From: Fragilariopsis cylindrus CCMP1102 | Lineage: Eukaryota > Bacillariophyta > Bacillariophyceae > Bacillariales > Bacillariaceae | Direction: 5' to 3' | NCBI GenBank assembly: GCA_900095095.1 | Contig: FMBT01000316.1 | Coordinates: 124,001-188,000 of the forward strand | Length of the DNA: 64,000 nucleotides | Part shown: one piece after another, positions 11,801 to 22,240 of the stretch | Layout: each line of letters starts with the position of its first letter | Position numbering within the stretch: position 1 is the first letter of the stretch | Program-made: the position numbers and the translations under genes | Notes under the pieces: model-generated | What the model saw: only the letters and a program-made list of their open reading frames with translations | Told to the model about the DNA's origin: nothing | Database searches by the model: none

Positions 11801-14800
11801 TATATTGACTTCTTTTCTCCTTTGGACGCTAAGCACGTTTCACGTGGGATGAAAAAGGCTGAATGCACGGATACGAAAAAACTTTCTAGTGTCGGTTACA
11901 TGCCACTATGGAGTTTGGAAGCTCAGCATCCCACTCAGACAGCAAAACATAAAACATTAAGGCACGATTCACGGATGTCGTTTCCATCTCTTTGTCTTGA
12001 ACTGATCCGTCTTCGAATAACAAGTGGGTATTACAGGAATACAAGTTCTGTGGTAAATGATATTTCTGAATCGTACATTTCATCCGTTCTGTACCTTCTT
12101 TCTGAACCATCAACACGTAAGAACGACCGTATCTCGATTCGAAAAATTGCGAGGGTTTGTTTGTCTGGCAAAGGAAACGGCAAAATAAATAAGATTCCAA
12201 TCAAAAAAATCTCCAAGAAAAAGAAGACTGAGGAAGCAGCAGCAAGAGCACCAGCATCAACGGACAAAAAGCAAAGTAAAAAAGGTTCTAAAGTATCGGT
12301 TTTTGACGGGTTGAATGATGAGGAGAAAGCGTTGACTCGACAGATATTTCAAATTCGTAAGTATCATGCCGCAGTAGCCCGTTCTTCTAGTAGTTCGTTG
12401 TTCGCTTCGATTCTACAATATACTGTATTCTAACCCCATTCTTTTCCTCATTCTACGGTTGCTACTGTAGGTATGTATCATGCCGCAGCGATTGTTTTTG
12501 CTTTGAATGCTAATCAAATGGAGAAATTATTCTGTTTGAAATCAATGGTAGAATCACCTACTCAAGCACCAGAACCAATCTCAGATAATTCTGCTCTCGA
12601 CAACGCAAATTTTACTCCAGAACAATTGGTCGGCATTCAAGATATTAGAAATTTACTAAATGCAATCGGGAAAGATCAATGTCGTAATCGTTTCAAGTTC
12701 TCCTATCGTAATACGTATAAACTCAAAGTCAAGTGCGAGGGTCAATTCATTACAAAAAATGGCAGCTTACTGGAAACGAATGAGGGTGGCTCATTTCTTT
12801 TCGAACCAGCTAGTACGGTCGCTTTGCTACCCAATGGCTCACATGTAAATATTCAAATTCGTTGTGGAAATGAATATGTACACGCAGAGAAGAGACGTAT
12901 CGCCGTAGAGTTAGAGTCATTGACGAACGAGCCTAATCATACCGGAATAAGTGATGCATCTCAACCAATTGATACTGCCCGATCGATATCGACGTATTCT
13001 TCTTCCATGATAGGCCAAGATCGTTTCATTTTCAGCTGGCCAGAACTCAAGAATAACGAAGAATTGGTCCGAACTTTATTCTGCAGTAAAGGACGAATGA
13101 ATGCTTGTGTGATGTGTCAAGTTACTGGTATATCATTGCTTGAATGTCGGGTACAAAGATACCATTCGAATCCTGATTATGCTTTCAACGAACGATTTAA
13201 GGGAACGAACGGGTGTGACTCCTTGTTGCTTCCTTGGAGGCAAACACAAGACAAGAACCACGAGAGCGCTGTTAATGCACCTGCGGATGCAAATACGACT
13301 GCGACTATGAGTGCGACTGCTAGTAATCAATTATCAGTTACAGATACAACATCAGAAAGACAGAGAGTAGAAAAGGAAGTGGCGGTGGCTTTTGCGAAAC
13401 AAGCTTCTGAAACGAAAGAAAGCTTCATCAAAGCAGACAAAGGTAAGTGAACCATCTACTAGAGAATTTTCCACAGTCTTTGTTTTTCGATTTTCTATCA
13501 TCTCACATCATCTATTGTTGTCTTTTCTCTCGAAATAAAGCATTCAAGTTGGCTGGCTACCTCTATAACCAGGCTGATCTTTTGAAGCAGACAAAACTTA
13601 AACTGTCTGAAGATTTTATCAAAGCCAACTTTCCTTCCGATCCAGAAGATAATCATTACGTGTTTTGTATTCATTGCGGATGTGCCGGGGATCTATTGAT
13701 ATGTGATGGATGTCCCAATGTGAGCCATCCAAAATGTGTCGGTCTCGCCGAGGTACCAGAAGGGGACTGGTTTTGCAAAAAGTGCGAAAATGCAAAACCT
13801 AAGTGTAACGCCACATGCAAATCGGACAAGGCAGTTCAAAAGGACGAGAAAAAACAAGAGGATAACAATCAGAAAGAAGAGACGTGCGTGGTAGGCAATA
13901 GTCATTCTGACAGTATTAAATCCGCACCCGGAGAAGTTGTTTCTTCAGAAATTACGACCGAGTTTTCATCTTTATCAAATTGTACTGACTCAGATGTAAA
14001 AGATGACGAAATCAAACACCGTAACGAGAGTAACGAAATGTCAATGGAGACAAATCTATCGACAAACATCCCTCTGTCTACCTCAATAGACGAAGGGGTT
14101 GACTCGAATAAAGGCGCTACTGCAAATGAATCTAAAAACGAAGCGAAACCCCAAGCAATGCCCACTGTTGTTTCATCAGACAACCCCGAAGCTCAAGTAC
14201 CACAATCATTCACCGAAACGGATCAACCTGCTCAAACGATTGCTCCTGAAATTGATGACTGCGAATTTGACGAAAAAGAATCGGAACTGGAAAAGCTTCT
14301 TTCAGAGTTAATTAATCAGCGGGCACCTCCAGAGGCAAAATCGAATGAAAAGCAAATGTCTAGAGCCGGTAAAGCCGAGAATGGCACGACAAAGTCTTCA
14401 CTTAGCGACCCCATTGATGCGCTTGGTGACACGACAACATGGATTCGGCAATTTCTTTCTTTCATTTTGATCAAATCAGGCTGTGAGTTGTTGTCTACCA
14501 AATCAGATGCCATTGGAAAGGATATGGAGATGTGGCGGAAGGAAAAAGGAATGAAGCCATTGTCTAGTACTGGATATCTATCGACAGTAAGTGGCTGGAA
14601 GGCTACCGTTCGTAAGGCAGGTACTATGGTCGATTGCAAAGGAGAAACAGGAGACGACAATTTAAGTGATGATGACGAAGTTATGCCGCAGGAAAAGTCT
14701 CGGTCAGGGAAACGCAAGCGTTCCGTTGATTCTTTACAAAGTTTACCCAAACAAGGTCGTAGATTTTGTGCTTCTATCGGTATTAAAGATGCCGAAGAAT

Positions 14801-15346
14801 TTTTAGCGACCAAAAGTTTAACGCTCTCCAAGAAATACGCGACGTGGAGAAAACGTGAGGGAATGCCAGCATTACAATCTTCTGGAACGAGGTATGTGTC
14901 GATGGCTCTATGTTAACTGCTTAATTTTGTCTCTTTCTTTCTTACGATTGGTTTCTTCTTATTTCTTTATTTAAAGTGCGTACATTGGGGCATGGAAAAC
15001 AAAGGTTCGTAAGGACTTTGAAACATCATCTCAAGAAGATGTGAAATTAGCCATTCCTCTAGGCTGCCAAGTACCTATCGGGTTCAAGGTGCGGAAGCTT
15101 TTTGAAGACGGAAATTATTACAACGGTGAAGTTAGTTCTGGTCCTAGTACAGCATTTGATAAAGATCGACAGATTGAAGTGTCGTGCTGGAGGGTGAAAT
15201 ACGTTGACGGTGACGAGGAGGAATTTTCTCTTGAAGAACTAAATATGTGGGCAGTGGCATCTATAACAGTCACCACTGGTAGTAACGAGGACGAGAACGA
15301 GGACGATGATGATTCAATGAGCAGCAACAACTACGAATCAAAATAA
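5890..15346 (+). CDS. Giant chromatin reader: two cryptic-Tudor/bromodomain modules, PHD finger and C-terminal Tudor
   Basis: Nine exons placed by hand: 5890-6419, 6660-8739, 8873-10082, 10228-10422, 10603-10731, 10827-12356, 12471-13442, 13541-14891 and 14977-15346. All introns are GT-AG and the joined CDS is 8,367 nt (2,788 aa). Residues 1-176 are very acidic. Near 806 'YVPQVGDIILYY' resembles the cryptic Tudor of BRWD/PHIP proteins. About 1290-1400 is a bromodomain (VPMSLGRILSRLKTNYY ... ENCLLYN, acetyl-lysine Asn kept). Near 1465 'WIPQVGDPILYS' begins a second Tudor-like segment, followed near 1770-1830 by a degenerate bromodomain-like helix set without that Asn. A PHD finger lies at about 2254-2302 (CIHCGCAGDLLICDGC). 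Then come two copies of a motif ending WRK.EGM..L.S.G and a Tudor-like end (GFKVRKLFEDGNYYNGEV). It probably reads histone marks. The BRWD WD40 repeats are absent. The start is the first ATG of the acidic ORF. Confidence 0.88.
6420..6659 (+). other. In-frame intron 1 of the chromatin-reader gene
   Basis: A 240-nt (80-codon) intron without an in-frame stop. Donor AG|GTGCGT, pyrimidine-rich body, acceptor AACTAG|A. Splicing joins SEYE-R to LRLARIKRNQERLASLGL, a basic motif seen after acidic tails in diatom proteins, whereas the unspliced reading gives a CT-rich SLSLFHLISFSLTH-type stretch that fits no domain. Because the frame stays open, automatic gene calling may retain it, and retention in vivo would yield a longer protein. 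Confidence 0.8.
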
Positions 15347-15684
15347 GATAGGTCGGTAGTAGAAGAAGCATCTGATAACGAATACGAGACAGACATAGAC
15401 ACACACACACATACACACACATATCGAATGAATCAATCAAATAAACGAATGAAACGAATACGAGACAGACACAAACACATACAGACACAGACACACATAA
15501 AGAGACGACGACGACGATATAACGTTGATGATGACGCGGCGATTGTCTAGTTGCAAGAAAGAAAAACTATTACAAATCGCAAAAATAACATTATAGTGTG
15601 TATCACTCTACCTAGAACGTATTAAACACAAGATTGTTGAATATAGTTTTCTAATTATTCAAACGCTAACTTTAAGTTTTGTGG
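15347..15684. other. Convergent intergenic region
   Basis: Short spacer between two converging genes, with ACACAC/GACAGACACA-type simple repeats (about 15390-15505). It probably holds both 3' untranslated regions. No terminator or poly-A signal can be assigned firmly. Confidence 0.5.
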
Positions 15685-16802
15685 TTATGCTGCACTTGCA
15701 GGGACTACATTATCTGAGACACCGATCAAATAAAATACGTTTTCCATAAATGCATCAATGATATCCGCATCGTTGTCATCGTAGAAATAACTGCTACTGC
15801 TACTGCTACTACTACCAGTATTATTGCGCTGCTGCTGTGGGTGGTCGTCGATCAGTCCATCAGCTGTGACCGCCATGGGCATCATCGGTGTGGTAGTTGA
15901 TGCGCTATCTGATGAATTTGAATTTGAATTTGAGTTCATACTACTCGAATTGGATGCTTCATTGGAACTACTACTACTTCTTGTTGATATTGATACTGAA
16001 TTTGAATTTGATGAATCATCAGCAACTACTACACGTAACCAATAAATTGATTTCAATAATAGTGTATCATATCCATATGCTTCACCATTGGATGAATTGT
16101 ATCCATACCCATCAAGTGATTTACATACATGCGACATGTTATTGAATATTGCAGGATATGTAAACTTATCGAAAACATAGATAGGAACACTATTATCATT
16201 AATGCTACCATCATCAATGTTACAATTTTCTGATAACGCAAGTCGGTAATAATTTCTAGCAGTATGGAAGGATTGTTGAGCCATATACATAAGTGATGAT
16301 GACAATTGTTGCTGCTGCTGCTGCTGCTGTAGCTGTTGATGATATTGTTGTCCCTGTCCCGGTACTTGTACTTGTTCTTGTAATTCCATTCCCAATGACA
16401 AAAGATCCATTCCATGCAGATGATTGCACAGTGCTATATTAAACATTAATACAACATATTTCTCTTGATGCTTTGATGTATCCCATTCATATTCACTCAT
16501 TACAATTGGTAAGCTGTATACTTGATGATACTCACTAGACTGCTGCCGATTATTTTGTTGATGATGTTGAAATTGACCACAGTATGGCAATGTCCGTAGT
16601 TGAGAAGATGTTGTCATCCGACGTAGAGGGACAACGAACACAGGAGGACTTGAAATAACGGCGGATGAGATGCACGACGGCAAAGAAGCTACTGGAGTAG
16701 TAGTAGTAGTCTCTTGGTCGCGATCATTATCACCCTGGTAACAATTATTGATGCTGTCAATGTTGAAGGATGCTTTACTGCTGTCATCAGTTGTGACGAG
16801 GG

Positions 16803-16833
<31 letters not shown>

Positions 16834-17364
16834 GTCGTCGCTATTAATAATATTAATGGCGTATGAGATGCACGTCGACAAATAAGCTGCTGGAGTAGTA
16901 GTGGTCTCTTGATCGCACTCAATATCATCCTGATAACAATTATTGATACTGTTAATGTTAAGGGACGTTTTATTGCTGTCATCATCAGTGACGAGGGAAT
17001 CATCATCCTCATCACCGTTGTCGCTGTTAATAATAGTGTCATCAGAAACAGAATCAGAGTTGTAGTTGTAGTTTTCACCATACCAATCTGAATTCGTCGT
17101 CCAGTTATTATTATTATGATTACGTGCTTCTGCTTGCAAGGTAAACGGATTATACGACACTGAAGATGAGGAGTCGTCTACTATCGTTTGACTGTGTTTT
17201 ATGAATGCCAATTCAAAAAGTTGATTTGCTTCTGAATATTCACCAATTGTAACAAGAGTACATGCTTTGTTGTTGAGATAGTGGATATATAACTGCTGCT
17301 CCTGCTGCTGCTGCAGTAGTTGTTGCTGCTGCCGCTCTAGCAGAACTGATGATGATGACGACAT
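15685..17364 (-). CDS. Diatom TPR-like protein family member
   Basis: Single exon of 559 codons. I take the ATG at 17364 (MSSSSSVLLERQ) rather than one 58 codons upstream, because the upstream extension is encoded by an ATGTTT microsatellite and looks like leader. TPR-like helices are visible: 'LNNKACTLVTIGEYSEANQL' near residue 30, 'VLMFNIALCNHLHGMDLL' and 'FHTARNYYRLAL' in the middle, and 'YPAIFNNMSHVCKSL' further on. This order matches a family common in diatom genomes, of unknown function, probably a protein-interaction scaffold. The spacer after the first helix pair contains a tandem duplication of about 60 residues with a poly-Asp run. No signal peptide is seen. Confidence 0.75.
16660..17040 (-). 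repeat. Intragenic tandem duplication in the TPR-like gene
   Basis: Two in-frame copies (about 16855-17040 and 16660-16850), each encoding an acidic run followed by SLVT.DDS.K.S.NI.SINNCYQ and a DQETTTT segment. Identity is high over about 60 codons. The copies differ mainly in the length of the GAT/ATC run. Confidence 0.8.
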
Positions 17365-19005
17365 TATGTATATAATAGGTCTATGTTTATGTTTATGTTT
17401 ATGTTTATAATAAGAGATATTATGGACTATTAATTGTATTAGGTATCTAAACAATATATCTCTGTGTCTATGGCGCTTCGGTGTATGTGAAAAATGTGTG
17501 AAAAGTGTGTGAAAAGTGAGAGTAAACGTGGTTATCATTCATGTCGTCTTGTTACTTATGGTTACTGTGAGTCGTGTACCTGAAGTATCTTTTATAGTAA
17601 ATTAAATAATTATGGACCAAAAAACGTATGACTGTCAGATTCGATTCTAATAGAAGCAAGAGAACTTGGGTTCGGAAATTTCTATTCGTGCTATTCATCT
17701 CTCTCTCTTGTACTTACTTAGAGCACTGTACGTAGTCACGTTTATTATTGATGCATGCATTGTAGTCGCAATCTTCGTCATGTCATATCATCTTGTAATT
17801 ACTTAGAGCACCGTACGTAGTCATGTTTATTACTAATGCATGCATTGTAGTCGCAATCTTCGTTTTACCAAGCAATCGACAACTGCACGGTATTGTTCGC
17901 GTGTATCTTATATGAAATATGAATAAATCAAACACCAAGGGACTGATAACATGGCCTATGGGGGTCTCGTGTCGATTGCATTAATTTTGAGCGTCGTGGT
18001 CGTGTAAGGACCCTAAATATTAGTATTATTATTCAACGTACAGTCCTACATTACTAATTGTTATTCGTGTCGTCATGTAAATGCTACTGGAATTTTTTTA
18101 AGTAGGTGGTCGCACAACAACCATTAATAAAAATAATTATGAATCAAATACCCTGGAACTCAACCGAGCATGAATCCGCCATTGAGGAGAGAACATGGGT
18201 TCGGAAAATTAGACGTGCATGTTAATTAATAAAAAAATTGGAAGCAAAAGCACCTGAGTAACTGATAGATTCAACAGAAGGAGCATGATTATTTAGGAAA
18301 AAGAACCTAGTTGATAAAAATAGCTGGAAAACGGAGAAGGGAGAAGGAACATAGTTCCTCAACATTACAAGTACTAATAAGGTCTAAGTAAGATCCCTGT
18401 TCACTAAATTCTTCATTACAAGTACTAATACTGTATAAGTAATTTTCCTGATTGTTTAATCGATGACGTTACACTTATAGTTACTTACACAATTAATAAC
18501 CCTAATCACGATTAACAGTTGCTAGTTGAATCAATAATGTACGACTATGTTCCCGCATGCAGAATATGATGTTGATTGCTTCTGATTGTGATTGTGAATA
18601 ATGTGATTCTGCTTTTGATTTGTTTAAGGGTTTTTAAAAAACAAAGCAATGTCAATCTTCGCCATTATTTGTGAAGGTCGACATATATTTTGTGAATTAA
18701 GGCACATTAGATAATATGTACCGTTGAACACTAAGTTACGTCACTCATCGAATCTTCTGCTACATTATTTGTACATGCATTCGAGGTTGTACGTACAATC
18801 AACGTACAAGTTGTACTGACAAAAATTAAGAAACAAAATAAAAAACAAAAGGAAGTAAAAGAAAGCGCCGTTGCGTTTTTACAATTAATTATATACACTC
18901 TATTTATTTCATGTAAAAAGAAGAAGAAGAATACTATACAATACAATACAATACATTATTTGTGGTACTTTGTAACAATCCAAATCAAATCAATATCAAA
19001 TCAAC
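17365..19005. other. Intergenic region with an 85-bp tandem duplication
   Basis: No gene seen in 1.6 kb between two diverging genes. An (ATGTTT)n microsatellite lies at about 17382-17407 just upstream of the TPR-like gene. A tandem duplication with an 85-bp period lies at about 17707-17864. The remainder is A/T-rich. The bases before 19006 (AATCAAATCAATATCAAATC) look like a leader for the HSF gene. Confidence 0.5.
17707..17864. repeat. Tandem duplication, 85-bp period
   Basis: Copies at 17707-17779 and 17792-17864 share CTTGTA.TTACTTAGAGCAC, GTACGTAGTCA.GTTTATTA and TGCATGCATTGTAGTCGCAA with a few substitutions. It is non-coding. Confidence 0.85.
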
Positions 19006-19157
19006 ATGATATCATCGTCGTCAATACCAAATCCAATACCGTCTTCATTGGCAAGAAGTTTTCAAAATAATCCATTTACTAGTAATACTACTGCTAATAC
19101 TGCATCTAGTCATTTTCCATCACGATTACATGATCTATTAAATACTCTCAGTAGTAT

Positions 19158-19188
<31 letters not shown>

Positions 19189-21297
19189 AGCAATAGCAGT
19201 AGTAATAGCAATAGTGATAATAGCAATAGCAATAGTGATAGTAGTAAACAACAAAAACAAAAACCACTTATATCATGGTGTTCGAATGGTAAATCATTTA
19301 TGATTCGTGGTACGCCCAAACAAATGATAATGTTATTAAATAAACATAAATTTCGTCAAACGAAATACAAATCATTCTTACGTCAATTACAGGCTTATAA
19401 TTTTATACGTATTATTAAAGGTAGTCAAAAAGGATTAGTCTATCATTCAAACTTTCAACGGAATAATAAAGCATTATGTATGACAATGAAACGTAAAAAA
19501 GTTATTTCAACGTCATGGAAGTCAACGTCATCAACGTCTTCAGTAGCTTCAGCTACTTCAGTATCAAAATCAGCTTCAGCTACTTCGTTATCAACATCAT
19601 CATTTGATACTAGAGCTGCTGGTAGAGCTGTTGTACCAGCTTCTTCGTCTACATCATTAGGTACAGCTGCTTCTAATCAAGCAACAACAGCAGGTAATCA
19701 ATTATACGCCAATAACAATAACAACAATCATTATCAAAGTTGGAATTATAAGCAACAGCAGCAGCAGATGCAGCAGAATCGGAATCAGCAGTATCAGAAT
19801 CGTGATCGTAGTAATTTTACTATACCGCATGATCCGTATATTCCATCTACTCGTCTGTCTCCGTCTACTCCGCTATTACCATCATCGTTGTTACAATTTC
19901 CTTATTCTACATCCTATCAACAACGATCATCACAACAACAATCGTATAGTAATAATGTGAACAATATTGTGAACAACAACAGCAACAATTGTCTCCATAG
20001 TAATAATTGTCATCGTTCACTTCCTATTATTACTACCGGCGGCGTGTCTTACAACTACGATCATCAAGCAGTAAATAATAGTATTACTGCATACAACAGC
20101 AGCTTCAACAGTAGCTTCAACAGCAGTAGCTTCAACAGCAGTAGCTTCAACAGCAGCTGCAACAACAGCAGCTTCAACCACAGCAGCTTCAATAGCAGCA
20201 GCAGCTTCAACAACAGTATGATTATGGACGCTCTTCGTGTCGAAATTGGTTGTACGTTATTATCATCTTCACAGTCATCATCGAAAAATAACGATAACGA
20301 CGTCATCAACAGTATCAACAGCATCAGCAACATGATGGACACTACTACCACTACTACTACTCAAGATAATCAAGATCAAGATCTTACTACTCAAGAGGTA
20401 GAAGAAGAAGAAGAAGAAGATAATTGCCAAGACCTCTTCTCCCTGCATCATAAACGTGAGGGTTTTTCCAATGAAAGGCAACAAAAGAGGAAGAGGAAGA
20501 GCCTCCCATCAACGTCTGAAATACGACGATCTTCTACTGCTTTTCTTGGAAATAACAAAAATACTAATATTTCATCAGTATTATCTGCTCCATCGATGAA
20601 ACGAAATGATAAACATTATAATAATGTATCTACTGATGTTGTTGTTGGTGGTACTGATAATGCTAGCTTCAACAAAAATGCATCATTTCCGCAGCAGACT
20701 AAAACTAAAACTTATACTGCAGCAGCGACGAAGATAATTTTACGTCACCAGCAAAAAAAGAAGAGTAATCATCTATTCTTATTTAACAACCACAACAAAA
20801 GTAGTAAAAGTAGCAGCAACAGCAACAGCAACAGCAACACAGTAATGAATAATTATTTCAAAGAGGGGTTCCAACAACAACAGCGACAACAACTACAGCA
20901 AGAACAACATCAGTATCAAGAACCATCTCAAACTTTTTTACAACCCCCACCACCACAACCTCCACCATCATCATCATCAAAGGGTTATTGTCTTGGGGAG
21001 TTGAATATGTCATTGTCTTCTCCATTTGAACCAACACCAATACGATCATCAATACTGAATAATACTAATAATAATAGTGGTTCATCAAAACTATTTTCAT
21101 GTTCCTCTTCAATAACAACATCCGACGGCAGCGATGATGATAATGATGATGATGATGATGATGACGATAATGGTTCATTTACCACAGATAATTTGATTGC
21201 TGGTGGTAATAATAATAATAATGATAAGTGTAATAAAGAAATATCCAATGATATTGATGGAGGAATTACTGAAGCTTTCAATAGTTTTTACGGATAA
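19006..21297 (+). CDS. Heat-shock-factor-type transcription factor
   Basis: Single exon of 763 codons. Residues 36-165 form an HSF DNA-binding domain: 'FPSRLHDLLNTL' (helix 1), 'ISWCSNGKSFMIRG', the recognition-helix region 'YKSFLRQLQAYNFIRI' and 'YHSNFQRNNKAL'. An insertion of about 37 residues (poly-Asp, Ser/Asn, Gln; 51-87) separates helix 1 from the first strand, where HSFs normally have a short loop. The rest is Ser/Asn/Gln-rich with a SSFNSS repeat at about 365-405 and an acidic patch near the end. I see no clear heptad oligomerisation region, as is common in the large HSF family of diatoms. It presumably binds nGAAn-type DNA elements in the nucleus, but its targets are unknown. Confidence 0.9.
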
Positions 21298-22240
21298 TAA
21301 CAGAAATGATGATGATGATGATGATGATGAATACAATAACATTATATTTGGATTGTCAGTAACAATTAATAAAACAACAAGGAAGGTATGAGAATTAGAA
21401 ACGATTAAATGCTGCTGGACGAGTTATTTATTTGCAATCTTCAGTCCAAACTATGAGCGGTAGATCGAGAGTGAAGTACAGTAATACTGTAGTGTAAAGG
21501 CAGTCGTGATGGTACAACTTGGCCGCCAACGTGCTAGCTTTGTAGAAGCTGCATATTGTGGGGGTGCATAATATAAGTGGTATTTACTGTACTTTAGAAT
21601 GAACAATAATAAGTAGGATATAATTTTATATTTTAAGGAAAAAGTGGTCATCGTCTCTCTCTCTCTCTCTATGTGTGTGTATGTGTGTGTGTGTATTTGT
21701 TTCGTTCATTCTTAGATACTTCGAAACTTCACAAGAGTTGCATTGAGATCGAGAGAGGAGAAATACGAAGAATCGAATAATAGAGTAAGAGCTAAACGAA
21801 TAAAATTAGAAATAGTCAAGAACAAGTCACTAAAACAAGTCACTAACAAGTCATTAACAAGAGATTTGCTTGGTCGCGCGGTTGGGGGATTCGAATTTTT
21901 ATTTATTATGGTAGAATTTTTATCCACGTATGAACGGAAGATGGTCCAGATCGAATCGAACGAATCAAATCCTCTTTTTGGAAGGCGCGCGGAAGATGCT
22001 ATTTTACTGGCTGCTAAAAAATTCGATTGGCCAATGAAAAAGCAGTTCGATAAACTTTGGTGAACAAGTATGTACTGTTAGCCTACTTGTGGAGTAAAAA
22101 AGTTTTCAACTGTACATAAAATTATTTAAGATTCCCGACACCGATACTGTAAACAACAGTTGAATGCAACTGCGATGAATGAATAGAGCCATAAAGTAAC
22201 AGATATTTTGTCGTATTCAATAGAGAAGTTGATTCTCAGC
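21298..22240. other. Intergenic region; weak small ORF
   Basis: Contains GAT and CT/GT simple repeats (21305-21330, 21655-21700) and a small AAGTCACTAAC triplication (21823-21860). An open frame with an ATG at 21908 (51 codons, ending KKQFDKLW at 22063) resembles nothing I know and is not called. It stops in frame before a possible donor at 22070, so it does not join the downstream gene. Confidence 0.4.
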
